A program made the translations under genes and the position numbers. A stretch of 64,000 bases of DNA from Thiobacillus sp. SCUT-2 (GTDB lineage: Bacteria; Pseudomonadota; Gammaproteobacteria; Burkholderiales; Thiobacillaceae): contig NZ_CP141769.1 of assembly GCF_035621355.1 (NCBI RefSeq), forward strand, positions 310,001-374,000. Direction: 5' to 3'. Positions within the stretch are counted from its first letter, which is position 1. The number at the start of each line of letters is the position of its first letter. Positions 16,621 through 24,868 of the stretch are shown here, piece after piece. The notes beneath the pieces are model-generated. The model was not told the origin of the DNA, made no database searches, and saw only the letters and a list, made by a program, of their open reading frames with translations.

Positions 16621-16887
16621 CTCGCGGGATCAGGTGCTTGGACGCATCCGGCAGGCGCGGCGTCGAAGTGTTCAATTCCTGCGACACCCGGTCGTCCCGC
16701 GGGATCGCGGTCGGCCGCAAAAAAGCAAGAGACGTGCACGCTCGCAAAACTTTCCTATAGTGACGCATTGCTTCGCAGCAGTTGATCCAGCGGGTGCCAC
16801 GCCAAGGCGCTGCAGTACGGGATGGCGACGTCCCGGCGGCGACGGTCATGCCTTCGTGTCGAGGCCGCGTGACGAGCAGGAGGAGTG

Positions 16888-18273
16888 ATGTCGAGACGGG
16901 ATGTAATCGTGCACGCCGCCGCGCCCTGGCGGACGCAACTCATGGGCGTGCTGGCGGAAGCGGGATGGCGGCCGCTGGCGCTGGGCGAGTTCACCGACCT
17001 GCCGGGCGAGCGACGGCAGGACGTGCATGTCGGGGTGGTGAGGCTGGGCCGCGCCGACGATGCCGAGATCGACGCCCTGGACGAACTGATGGCGAGCCGG
17101 CCGGAAATCGAGTGGGTCGCGCTGGTGCCGACGGCCGCGCTGCCGAATCCCCGCGTCGGCCGCTTCCTGCGCCACCGCTGCTTCGACTTCCACACCCTGC
17201 CGATCGACACCCCCCACTTTCTCGCCACGCTCGGCCATGCCGAGGGCAAGGCCCGGCTGCCGAGCGGCGGCGCGGCGGGTTGCGAGGCCGAGGGTTGCTG
17301 CGGGATGATCGGGCACAGCCCGGCGATGCGAGACCTGTATGCGGCGATCCGGAAGGCGAGCGCCGTCGAGGCGCCGGTGATGATCAGCGGCGAAAGCGGT
17401 ACCGGGAAGGAACTGGTCGCGCGCGCGATCCACCAGCTTTCGCCGCGGCGGGACGGCCCGTTCATCGCCGTGAACTGCGCGGCGCTGCCGGCGAACCTGA
17501 TCCAGGCCGAACTGTTCGGCCACGAAAAGGGCGCGTTCACCGGCGCCTACCAGCGCAAGATCGGCCGCCTCGAGGCGGCGGCAGGCGGCACGATCTTTCT
17601 CGACGAGATCGGCGACCTGCCGCTGGAGATGCAGGTCACGCTGCTGCACGTGCTGCAGGACAAGGTGATCGAACGACTCGGCTCCAACCGCGAGATCCGC
17701 CTCGACGTGCGGGTGATCGCCGCGAGCCATGTGGAACTCGAGCAGGCCGTCGCCGACGCCCACTTCCGGGCCGACCTCTACTACCGCATCAACGTCATCC
17801 GGCTCCGCACCCCGGCGCTGCGCGATCGCGAGGAGGACGTGGAACGGCTCGCCCGCGCCTATCTCGAGCGCTTCCTGCCGGAGTCGCGCGGGGGGGTGCG
17901 CGGCTTCAGCCGCCAGGCGCTGACGGTGATGGCCAATTACGAGTGGCCGGGCAACGTTCGCGAACTCATCAATCGCGTGCGGCAGGCCGTCGTGCTGAGC
18001 GAGAACCGGCTGCTCACGCCACGCGACCTCGGGCTGGAAAAGCGCGTCTCGAGCGAGGGGTTCATGACCCTCGAGGAGGCGCGCTCGCGCGCGGAGCACG
18101 ACACGATCCGCCGCGCGCTGCGGCGCAACCAGAACAACGTCGCGGCGGCCGCACGCCAGCTGGGCATCTCGCGGGCGACGCTGTACCGGCTGCTGGTGCG
18201 CGTGTCGCATGCCGGCGCGGCGGTCCATCCGGAGTTCCCGCACGCGGTGTCGATGGCCGGTCGCGCGGACTGA
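16888..18273 (+). CDS. VpsR-like sigma-54-dependent transcriptional activator
   Basis: A 461-residue enhancer-binding protein. Residues 1-125 form a degenerate receiver-like domain with W-V-A-L-V-P and F-D-F-H-T-L-P-I-D, the VpsR signature. The AAA+ domain has Walker A G-E-S-G-T-G-K-E (168-175), the sigma-54 contact loop G-A-F-T-G-A (215-220) and Walker B F-L-D-E. The C-terminal Fis-type helix-turn-helix contains N-N-V-A-A-A-A-R-Q-L-G-I-S-R-A-T-L-Y. VpsR-family activators respond to cyclic di-GMP and switch on biofilm matrix genes. Divergence from a sigma-54 promoter at 16475 makes the glycine-rich/C39 cluster its probable target. The start has a CAGGAGGA ribosome site. Confidence 0.86.
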   Translation: MSRRDVIVHAAAPWRTQLMGVLAEAGWRPLALGEFTDLPGERRQDVHVGVVRLGRADDAEIDALDELMASRPEIEWVALVPTAALPNPRVGRFLRHRCFDFHTLPIDTPHFLATLGHAEGKARLPSGGAAGCEAEGCCGMIGHSPAMRDLYAAIRKASAVEAPVMISGESGTGKELVARAIHQLSPRRDGPFIAVNCAALPANLIQAELFGHEKGAFTGAYQRKIGRLEAAAGGTIFLDEIGDLPLEMQVTLLHVLQDKVIERLGSNREIRLDVRVIAASHVELEQAVADAHFRADLYYRINVIRLRTPALRDREEDVERLARAYLERFLPESRGGVRGFSRQALTVMANYEWPGNVRELINRVRQAVVLSENRLLTPRDLGLEKRVSSEGFMTLEEARSRAEHDTIRRALRRNQNNVAAAARQLGISRATLYRLLVRVSHAGAAVHPEFPHAVSMAGRAD

Positions 18274-18304
18274 CCGGCGCGGACGCCGGTCCGCAGGCGC
18301 TTTT
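18272..18304 (+). terminator. Hairpin terminator after the sigma-54 activator
   Basis: GACCGGCG-CGGA-CGCCGGTC is a perfect 8-bp stem starting at the stop codon; TTTT follows after nine bases. The gap to the T run makes it less than ideal. Confidence 0.5.
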
Positions 18305-18357
18305 GTATTGGCCGGGATTTCGGTAGGCTTCGGGCTGGTCATCCGGAACCCGACTTC

Positions 18358-19209
18358 ATGCATTTCACGCCCGCAACCTTCCGCGCCTGGCCCAACAAGC
18401 GCGTCACCCTGCTCGGCATGTCCGGCGTCGGCAAGACGCACATCTCGTCGATGCTGCGCGGCCACGACTGGTTCCATTTTTCCGGCGACTACCGCATCGG
18501 CACCCGCTACCTCGACGAGCCGATCCTGGATCTCATCAAGCAGCAGGCGATGCAGGTGCCGTTCCTGCGCGACCTCTTGCGGCGCGACTGGATCGACATC
18601 AAGAACAACATCAAGATCCACGACCTGGGCCCGGTGCTGACCTTCGTCGGCAAGCTCGGCGGACCGGAGTGGGGCGGCCTCTCCCTCGACGAGTTCTCGC
18701 GCCGCCAGGCGGCCTACCGCGAGGCCGAGATCGCCGCCATGCGCGACGTCCCGGGCTTCATCCGCAAGGGACAGGAGATCTACGGCTACCCGCATTTCGT
18801 CAACGACGTTGGCGGCAGCCTGTGCGAACTCGACGAACCCGGGGTGATCGAGCTGCTCGCCGAGCACACGCTGATCCTCTACATCCAGACGACCACGCGC
18901 GAGGAGGAGGAGACGCTGATCCGCCGCGCGCAGTCCGACCCCAAGCCGCTCTACTTCCGGCCGGCTTTCCTCGCCGAGCACCTGCCGCGCTACCTGCAGG
19001 AGAAGGGCCTCGAATTCATCGCGCAGATCGAGCCGGACGACTTCGCGCGCTGGGTGTTCCCGCACCTGTTCCACTCCCGCATCCCGCGCTACGAGGCGAT
19101 CGCCGGGCCGCACGGCTACACGGTGACCTCGCACGAAGTGGCGCAGGTGCGCGACGAGCACGATTTCCTCGCGCTGCTGGAAACGGCGATCGCGCGCAAG
19201 GGAAGCTGA
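18358..19209 (+). CDS. P-loop NTPase of unknown function, linked to homoserine succinyltransferase
   Basis: A 283-residue cytoplasmic protein. The Walker A motif is G-M-S-G-V-G-K-T (residues 20-27), set after a short N-terminal strand as in small kinases. Downstream are L-I-L-Y-I-Q-T-T and acidic stretches (R-E-E-E-E-T-L-I-R-R). No lid or substrate motif allows a specific kinase name. The stop lies one base before the metA-type gene, so both are translated from one message. The pairing suggests a link with methionine or homoserine metabolism, which remains inference. Composition matches the chromosome. Confidence 0.7.
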   Translation: MHFTPATFRAWPNKRVTLLGMSGVGKTHISSMLRGHDWFHFSGDYRIGTRYLDEPILDLIKQQAMQVPFLRDLLRRDWIDIKNNIKIHDLGPVLTFVGKLGGPEWGGLSLDEFSRRQAAYREAEIAAMRDVPGFIRKGQEIYGYPHFVNDVGGSLCELDEPGVIELLAEHTLILYIQTTTREEEETLIRRAQSDPKPLYFRPAFLAEHLPRYLQEKGLEFIAQIEPDDFARWVFPHLFHSRIPRYEAIAGPHGYTVTSHEVAQVRDEHDFLALLETAIARKGS

Positions 19210-19210
19210 C

Positions 19211-20263
19211 ATGCCGCTGGTCGCGCACAATGCCCTGCCCACCTTCGAGCGCCTGCGCCGGGACGGCATCACGGTGCTGTCGACCGAGCGCGCGGCCAGG
19301 CAGGAGATCCGCGAACTGCACGTCGGCCTCCTGAACATGATGCCGGACGCGGCGCTGGAGGCGACCGAGCGGCAGTTCTACCGGCTGGTCGGCGAATCCA
19401 ACCCGATCGCGCAGTTCTACATGCACCCCTTCACGCTGCCGACGCTGCCGCGCGGCGACAAGGCGCAGGCGCACATCGCGCAGTACTACGAAAGCTTCGA
19501 GGCGATCCGCGAGAAGGGGCTCGACGCGCTCATCATCACCGGCGCCAACGTCAGCCACCCCAACCTCGCCGACGAGCCCTTCTGGCAGCCGCTGATCGAG
19601 GTCATCGACTGGGCCTGGGACAACGTCACCTCGACGCTGTGCTCGTGCCTCGCCACCCACGCGGTGATGCAGTTCCGCCATGGCCAGACGCGGGTGAAGC
19701 AGCCCGCCAAGATCTGGGGCGTGTTCGAGCACCGCGTCACCGACGGCCGCCATCCGCTGGTGGCCGACGTCAACACCCGCTTCGACGTGCCGCATTCGCG
19801 CTGGAACGACGTTTCGCGCGCGCAGTTCGAGACGGCCGGCGTCAAGGTGCTGGTCGAGAGCGCCGAGGCCGGCGTGCACCTCGCGGTCTCGCGCGACGGC
19901 CTGCGCACGGTGTTCTTCCAGGGGCATCCCGAATACGACACGGTGTCGCTGCTGAAGGAGTACAAGCGCGACCTGCTGCTCGCCGCCGAGGGCAAGCTGC
20001 CTGCGTTTCCGCCGTTCCCGGTGCGCTACTTCGACTGCCAGGCGCAGGCGCTGCTGGCGGAATTCGGCCGGCGCCTGCAGGCGGGCGAGGCGCTGGCGTT
20101 CCCCGAGGCGCAGGTGCTGCCGCGGCTCGACAACACCTGGCACGACACCGCCGAGGCCGTCGTCGGCAACTGGATCGGCTGCGTCTACCAGGTCACCCAT
20201 CGCGAGCGCGGCCTGCCCTTCATGCCCGGCATCGATCCCGACAACCCGCTGGGCCTCGCGTGA
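19211..20263 (+). CDS. metA: Homoserine O-succinyltransferase (MetA/MetAS type)
   Basis: A 350-residue enzyme of the glutamine-amidotransferase-like MetA fold. It makes O-succinylhomoserine (or O-acetylhomoserine) from homoserine, the first committed step of methionine synthesis. It contains L-N-M-M-P-D-A-A-L-E-A-T-E-x-Q-F, D-A-L-I-I-T-G-A-N-V, the nucleophile in L-C-S-C-L-A-T-H (Cys146) and the His/Glu pair in F-Q-G-H-P-E-Y-D (His239, Glu241). Acyl donor choice cannot be read reliably by eye. It overlaps the next gene by four bases (GTGA), tying it to a lipid-transport operon. No SAM riboswitch is visible upstream. Confidence 0.88.
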   Translation: MPLVAHNALPTFERLRRDGITVLSTERAARQEIRELHVGLLNMMPDAALEATERQFYRLVGESNPIAQFYMHPFTLPTLPRGDKAQAHIAQYYESFEAIREKGLDALIITGANVSHPNLADEPFWQPLIEVIDWAWDNVTSTLCSCLATHAVMQFRHGQTRVKQPAKIWGVFEHRVTDGRHPLVADVNTRFDVPHSRWNDVSRAQFETAGVKVLVESAEAGVHLAVSRDGLRTVFFQGHPEYDTVSLLKEYKRDLLLAAEGKLPAFPPFPVRYFDCQAQALLAEFGRRLQAGEALAFPEAQVLPRLDNTWHDTAEAVVGNWIGCVYQVTHRERGLPFMPGIDPDNPLGLA

Positions 20264-21354
20264 CGCAGGCGCGCGCACACTTCGACGACACCCGGGGCGC
20301 GCTGGTCGCCAGCGGCGCCTGGCAGGCGGATGCCGCCGCGGCCCTGCCCGATCTCGGCGGCAAGGAGGTGCGCATCCTCGACGGCAGCGGCGTCACCCGG
20401 CTCGACACCAACGGCGCGTGGCTGCTGCTGGCCGCGGCGCGCCCGCAGCCCGGCGCGGCCCTGCCGGAATTGCGCGGCTTCCAGGCGCAGCACCAGGCCA
20501 TCCTGGAGCTGGTCGCGCAGCATCGCGGGGATACGGGCGCACGGAGCGGGCCGCGCCAGGAAGGCGTGCTCGAGACGATGGGGCGCAGCGCCGTGTCGAT
20601 GTGGGCGCACGTCCTCGGCCTGCTCGACTTCGTCGGCCGGCTCGTCATCGAGCTGATCGGGCTGGCGGGCCAGCCCGGGCAGTGGCGCTGGCGCGAGTTC
20701 GGCGCGCAGATGAGCGCGGTGTTCGCCGGCGCGATCCCCATCGTCGCCGGCATGCTGTTCCTGCTCGGCGTCGTGTTCGCCTATCTGCTCGGCGACCAGG
20801 CGCAGCAGTACGGTGCCAACATCTTCGTCGTCGACGGCATGCTGCTTGCGATTCTGCGCGAAATCTCGCCCGTCATCGTCGCGGTCCTGCTGGCCGGGCG
20901 CACGGGCGCCGCGATCACCGCGCAGCTCGGCACCATGAAGGTCACCGAAGAGATCGACGCCATCGCCACGCTCGGCCTGTCGCCACTGGCGGTGCTGGTG
21001 ATCCCGCGCATGATGGCGCTGCTGCTCGCGATGCCGATGCTGGTCTTTATCGGCGACATCGCCGGCATTGCGGGCGGCATGCTGGTGGCGCAGCAGCAGC
21101 TCGACATCTCGGCCCACATGTTCATCGACCGGATGGTCGACGTGATCCAGCTGAAGACGCTGATGGTCGGGCTCGGCAAGGCGCCCGTGTTCGCCATCTT
21201 CATCGCCATGATCGCCTGCCGCATGGGCTTGTCGGTGACGCGCGACGCGCGCAGCGTCGGCGCCAACACCACGTCGACCGTGGTGCAGAGCCTGGTCGCG
21301 ATCATTCTCCTCAATGCGATCTTCGCCGTCACCTTCGTCAGGCTGGGCATCTGA
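20260..21354 (+). CDS. mlaE: MlaE-family ABC transporter permease with N-terminal STAS domain
   Basis: A 364-residue protein. Residues about 1-90 form a STAS-like domain (V-R-I-L-D-G-S-G-V-T-R-L-D-T-N-G-A-W), the MlaB role fused to the permease. Residues about 100-364 are the MlaE permease, with A-G-A-I-P-I-V-A-G and the signature E-I-S-P-V-I-V-A-V-L-L-A-G-R-T-G-A-A. With the following MlaF and MlaD it forms an inner-membrane complex that moves phospholipid between the membranes. The GTG start at 20260 overlaps the metA stop. The longer open frame upstream lies inside metA and is not coding. Confidence 0.88.
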   Translation: MTQARAHFDDTRGALVASGAWQADAAAALPDLGGKEVRILDGSGVTRLDTNGAWLLLAAARPQPGAALPELRGFQAQHQAILELVAQHRGDTGARSGPRQEGVLETMGRSAVSMWAHVLGLLDFVGRLVIELIGLAGQPGQWRWREFGAQMSAVFAGAIPIVAGMLFLLGVVFAYLLGDQAQQYGANIFVVDGMLLAILREISPVIVAVLLAGRTGAAITAQLGTMKVTEEIDAIATLGLSPLAVLVIPRMMALLLAMPMLVFIGDIAGIAGGMLVAQQQLDISAHMFIDRMVDVIQLKTLMVGLGKAPVFAIFIAMIACRMGLSVTRDARSVGANTTSTVVQSLVAIILLNAIFAVTFVRLGI

Positions 21355-22118
21355 TGGAAACGGTGATCGAGGTCCGCGACGTCGTCACCACGCTCGGCGG
21401 GCACGGCATTCACCGCGGGCTCAGCCTTTCGGTCGGGCGCGGCGAAGTCATCGCGCTGATCGGCGGCAGCGGCACCGGAAAATCAGTGCTGCTGCGCGAG
21501 ATCATCGGCCTGCTCAAGCCGCAGGCGGGCCGCGTCGAGCTGTTCGGCCAGTCGGTGTGGGACGCGACGGCGGACCAGATGAACGTGCTGCGCCGCCGCT
21601 TCGGCGTGCTGTTCCAGGATGGCGCGCTGTTCTCCTCGCTGTCGGTGGAGGACAACGTCGCCACCCCGCTGTTCGAGCATACCGCGCTGCCGCGCGCCAC
21701 CTGCCGCCGGCTGGCCCGCCTCAAGCTCGCCCTGGCCGGGTTGCCGCCCGACGCCGCCACGAAGCGCCCGAGCGAGCTCTCCGGCGGCATGCGCAAGCGC
21801 GTGGCGCTGGCGCGCGCGCTCGCGCTGGATCCGGAACTGCTGTTTCTCGACGAGCCGACGTCCGGCCTCGATCCGATCTCGGCGCGCGCCTTCGACGCGC
21901 TGATCCGGCTGCTGGCCGACAGCCTGGGGCTCACCGTATTCCTCGTCACCCACGACTTGGATACACTCTTCTCCATCATCGACCGCGTGATCGTGCTGTC
22001 GGACGGCCGCGTGCTCGGCAGCGGCACGGTGGCCGAACTCAAACACATCGACGACCCGTGGCTCCAGGCGTATTTCGCCGCGCGGGCGCACGAGGGAGAA
22101 CCCAGCCATGGAAACTGA
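21354..22118 (+). CDS. mlaF: MlaF-type ABC transporter ATP-binding protein
   Basis: A 254-residue ATPase. Walker A is G-G-S-G-T-G-K-S (37-44), the signature is L-S-G-G-M-R-K-R (M/R form typical of MlaF), Walker B is L-L-F-L-D-E-P-T-S-G-L-D, and the H-loop is V-T-H-D-L-D. It powers the MlaE permease. The start codon overlaps the mlaE stop (TGATG), and the 3' end overlaps mlaD by 11 bases, so the complex is translationally coupled. The C-terminal tail is the expected MlaF extension. Confidence 0.92.
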   Translation: METVIEVRDVVTTLGGHGIHRGLSLSVGRGEVIALIGGSGTGKSVLLREIIGLLKPQAGRVELFGQSVWDATADQMNVLRRRFGVLFQDGALFSSLSVEDNVATPLFEHTALPRATCRRLARLKLALAGLPPDAATKRPSELSGGMRKRVALARALALDPELLFLDEPTSGLDPISARAFDALIRLLADSLGLTVFLVTHDLDTLFSIIDRVIVLSDGRVLGSGTVAELKHIDDPWLQAYFAARAHEGEPSHGN

Positions 22119-23055
22119 AGGCCGCTACACCCTGGTCGGCGCGCTGGTGCTGCTGGTGGTGGCGCTGATGACGCTCGCGATCGCCTGGCTGACCGGGGCG
22201 GCCGACACCATCGCCTACCAGACGTACACGATCTATTTCCGGCAGCAGTCGCTCGACGGGCTCGCGGTCGGCAGCCCGGTGAAGATGCGCGGAATCAAGA
22301 TCGGCGTCGTCGACGGCTACCGCTTTTCCAGCAAGGAGGACGAGGCGGTCGCGGTGAGCGCCCGGGTCGACGAGGGCGTGCCGGTGCATGCCGGCGCCGT
22401 CGCCTTCATCAAGCGCAACCTCGTCACCGGCATCGCCGCCGTCGAGATCGCCAACGGCCCGAGCGAAGCGCCGCTGCTGAGCCGCCCGCCCGAGGGCGAA
22501 CGTTATCCCGTCATCGCCGAAGGCAGTTCCGACATCGACAAGGTTGCCACCGCCGTGTCGCGGCTCGCGGTGAGCGGCGCGCAGGTGCTCGAGAAGATGA
22601 ACACGCTGCTGTCCGACGACAACCAGCGTGCGTTCAGCGAGACGCTCGCCAATCTCAACGCACTGTCCGGACATTTGGCCGCCAACCGGCAGACGCTCAC
22701 CGAGGCGGTGCAGAGCATCCGCGCGGCGTCGGACGAATTCCGCCGCGCCGGCGCCAGCATCGACCAGGCCGCCACGCGCGCCGACGGCACCCTCGCCAGC
22801 GTGGGGCAGAACGCCGATGCCGCGTTGAAGCAGGCCGCCGTCGCCATGGAACAGCTGCAGCGCGACGCCGGCCTGATCTCCCGCCAGGTGCAGCAGCTCA
22901 GCGAATCGGGGACCCTGCAACTGAACAACGTCGGCCGCGACGTGCGCGCCGGCGCCGACGTGCTCACCACCGCGGGCCAGCGCCTGTCCAATCCGCGCAG
23001 CATCCTGTTCGGCCCCGCCAAGGGCCAGCTCGGTCCCGGAGAAACCCTGCCATGA
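22108..23055 (+). CDS. mlaD: MlaD/MCE-domain substrate-binding protein
   Basis: A 315-residue protein anchored by one N-terminal helix (L-V-G-A-L-V-L-L-V-V-A-L-M-T-L-A). The MCE domain covers about 35-120, with G-L-A-V-G-S-P-V-K-M-R-G-I-K-I-G-V-V. A long C-terminal helical region (about 150-300) is richer in Q, A and N than short MlaD proteins, more like PqiB/YrbD-type helices that build a periplasmic channel. It binds lipid on the periplasmic side of MlaEF. It overlaps both neighbouring genes. Confidence 0.9.
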   Translation: METEGRYTLVGALVLLVVALMTLAIAWLTGAADTIAYQTYTIYFRQQSLDGLAVGSPVKMRGIKIGVVDGYRFSSKEDEAVAVSARVDEGVPVHAGAVAFIKRNLVTGIAAVEIANGPSEAPLLSRPPEGERYPVIAEGSSDIDKVATAVSRLAVSGAQVLEKMNTLLSDDNQRAFSETLANLNALSGHLAANRQTLTEAVQSIRAASDEFRRAGASIDQAATRADGTLASVGQNADAALKQAAVAMEQLQRDAGLISRQVQQLSESGTLQLNNVGRDVRAGADVLTTAGQRLSNPRSILFGPAKGQLGPGETLP

Positions 23056-23684
23056 CCATCCGTCTCGCCCTGATCGCCCTTGCATTCGCGCTGGGAGGCT
23101 GCGTCAATCTCGGCCAGGAATCGGGACCGGGCGTGGTGTACTACGTGCTGGAAGACGGCGTCCGGGCGGCCGCTTCGGCGCAGCCGGGCGACGCCGTGCC
23201 GCCGCCGGACGCGCCGCCGCAGGCCGGAGTGCCGACGCTCGCGGTGCTCGACACGCGGACGAGCGGGTTCTACGACGGCGACGCAATCGTCTTCGCCCGC
23301 AGCGCCGACACGCGCGGCCAGTACCAGTTCGCGCGCTGGACCGAGCGTCCCGGCCGCCGCCTCTCCGAACTGCTGCGCGCCCGCCTCGAACGCACCGGTC
23401 GCTATCGGGTCGTGCCGGGCGGCGGCTACGTGCGCGCCAGGTTCGCGCTCGATACGCGCCTGCTCGAGTTCTATCACGATGCCGCCAGCCAGCCGGGCAA
23501 GGTCCGCCTGGCGCTTCGCGCCGAGCTGATCGACCTCGACACGCGCACCCTGCTTGGCCGCCGCACGTTCGAGGAGCAGGTTCCCGTCCAGACCTACGAT
23601 GCCGCCGGCGCGGCCGCGGCGTCCAGCGTCGCGGCCGGCCGTCTCCTCGACGACCTCGACGCCTGGCTCGCGCGCCTCCGATAA
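23052..23684 (+). CDS. ABC-type transport auxiliary lipoprotein (PqiC/YmbA-like)
   Basis: A 210-residue lipoprotein with lipobox A-L-G-G-C (Cys17). Segments Y-Y-V-L, L-A-V-L-D-T-R-T-S-G-F and F-A-R-W-T-E-R-P fit the DUF330/PqiC family, outer-membrane lipoproteins that accompany MCE transporters. It probably docks the MlaD channel to the outer membrane. Its start overlaps mlaD (ATGA), completing the STAS-permease, ATPase, MCE, lipoprotein operon. A Pro-rich segment near residues 42-60 is a linker. Confidence 0.83.
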   Translation: MTIRLALIALAFALGGCVNLGQESGPGVVYYVLEDGVRAAASAQPGDAVPPPDAPPQAGVPTLAVLDTRTSGFYDGDAIVFARSADTRGQYQFARWTERPGRRLSELLRARLERTGRYRVVPGGGYVRARFALDTRLLEFYHDAASQPGKVRLALRAELIDLDTRTLLGRRTFEEQVPVQTYDAAGAAAASSVAAGRLLDDLDAWLARLR

Positions 23685-23728
23685 GCACCTACAATTCGGT
23701 TAGCGCCCACAACAAAAGGAGAGAGACC

Positions 23729-24157
23729 ATGAAGCGCCTGCTTGCCGTACTGTGCCTGTGCTCCGTCGCCGCCGTCGCCCATGCCGAGATCTCGCAGAAG
23801 TTCGGCACCCTCGAAGTCCACTACAACGCCATGACGACCGACGAACTGCTGCCCGAGGTCGCGCGCACGTACAAGATCGAGCGCAGCAAGACGCGCGGCC
23901 TCCTGACGATGTCGGTCCTGCGGCAGAACAAGGTCGGCGTGGGCGTGCCGATCCCGGCGAAGCTCACGGTCTACGTCACGAACCTCAGCGAGCAGCTCGC
24001 GAGCGTGCCGATGCGGGAGGTGAAGGAGGGGGCCGCGATCTACTATCTCGGCGAATTCCGCGTCGCCCCGCCGGACACCCTCAAGTTCAAGGCGACCGTC
24101 GAAGTGCCCGGCGAACCGGCGCACGTCATGAACTTCGACCAGAAGTTCTACAAGTAA
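23729..24157 (+). CDS. DUF4426 domain periplasmic protein
   Basis: A 142-residue protein with a Sec signal ending A-V-A-H-A (residue about 20). The mature domain begins E-I-S-Q-K-F-G-T-L-E-V-H-Y-N-A and contains T-D-E-L-L-P-E-V-A-R-T-Y-K-I and a final F-D-Q-K-F-Y. This is the DUF4426 pattern, an Ig-like periplasmic fold without known activity. AAAGGAGAGA precedes the start. It follows the Mla operon by 44 bases and may be read from it or from its own promoter. Confidence 0.82.
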   Translation: MKRLLAVLCLCSVAAVAHAEISQKFGTLEVHYNAMTTDELLPEVARTYKIERSKTRGLLTMSVLRQNKVGVGVPIPAKLTVYVTNLSEQLASVPMREVKEGAAIYYLGEFRVAPPDTLKFKATVEVPGEPAHVMNFDQKFYK

Positions 24158-24187
24158 GGCATCCGCGCCCTCCGCCGCACAGGGCGA

Positions 24188-24868
24188 TCAGGCGCCGGAC
24201 CAGGCGGAATAGGCCAGCCGCAGCAGCCCCCACACGCCGAAGCCGGCGACCGCCAGCCCGGCGGCGCGGCGCACCCACAGCCGCTGCATGAAGGGCTGGA
24301 TCTGGCGCGCGAACAGCCCCATGCCCAGCAGGTTGGGCAGGGTGCCGAGGCCGAACGCCAGCATCAGCGCGGCGCCCGACGTCGCGCTGCCGGCCGCCAG
24401 CGCCGACACCAGCACCGAGTACACCAGCCCGCACGGCAGCCAGCCCCACGCCATGCCCGCCAGCAGCGCCTGCGGCAGCGACCTCACCGGCAGCAGCTTC
24501 TGGAACAGCGGCTTCACCCGCTCCCACAGCGCGCCGCCGGCACGCTCGAACACCAGCACCCAGCGATTGAAGCCGGCCAGATACAGTCCCAGGAGGATCA
24601 TCACCGCCTGCGCCAGCAGGTATAGCAGCGTCTGCACCGGCAGGAAGCCGGCCAGCTTGAGCGAGCCGCCGAGCGCGCCCGCCAGCGCGCCGAAGAGCGT
24701 GTACGACGATACCCGCCCGAGGTTGTAGGCGAGATGCAGGCGGAACGGCGGCGTGCTGCCGTCGGCGCGGAACGAGAACGCCGCCACGATGCCGCCGCAC
24801 ATGCCGACGCAGTGCACGCCGCCGAGCAGGCCGGCGAGCAGGGCGGTCAGCAGCGAGAATTCGATCAT
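24188..24868 (-). CDS. TauE/SafE-family (DsbD-like) membrane protein
   Basis: A 226-residue membrane protein with six or seven hydrophobic helices. It starts with G-G-V-H-C-V-G-M-C-G-G (His19, Cys20, Cys24), a Cys-x3-Cys pair typical of the COG2836 branch, and contains W-L-P-C-G-L-V-Y in the middle. Relatives sit with cytochrome oxidase maturation genes and are suspected to handle copper or reductant across the membrane; sulfite export is the default name. The start overlaps the ampG stop (ATGA), so it is read in the ampG transcript. Confidence 0.8.
   Translation of the reverse strand: MIEFSLLTALLAGLLGGVHCVGMCGGIVAAFSFRADGSTPPFRLHLAYNLGRVSSYTLFGALAGALGGSLKLAGFLPVQTLLYLLAQAVMILLGLYLAGFNRWVLVFERAGGALWERVKPLFQKLLPVRSLPQALLAGMAWGWLPCGLVYSVLVSALAAGSATSGAALMLAFGLGTLPNLLGMGLFARQIQPFMQRLWVRRAAGLAVAGFGVWGLLRLAYSAWSGA

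Noticed and set aside
18290-18357. Possible SAM riboswitch ahead of the methionine genes
   Set aside because: The gap before the P-loop gene is too short and shows no conserved SAM aptamer pairing or motif.
16846-19338. 830-codon open frame on the minus strand
   Set aside because: It runs antisense to two well-supported genes (sigma-54 activator and P-loop protein) and is low in hydrophobic order; typical high-GC shadow.
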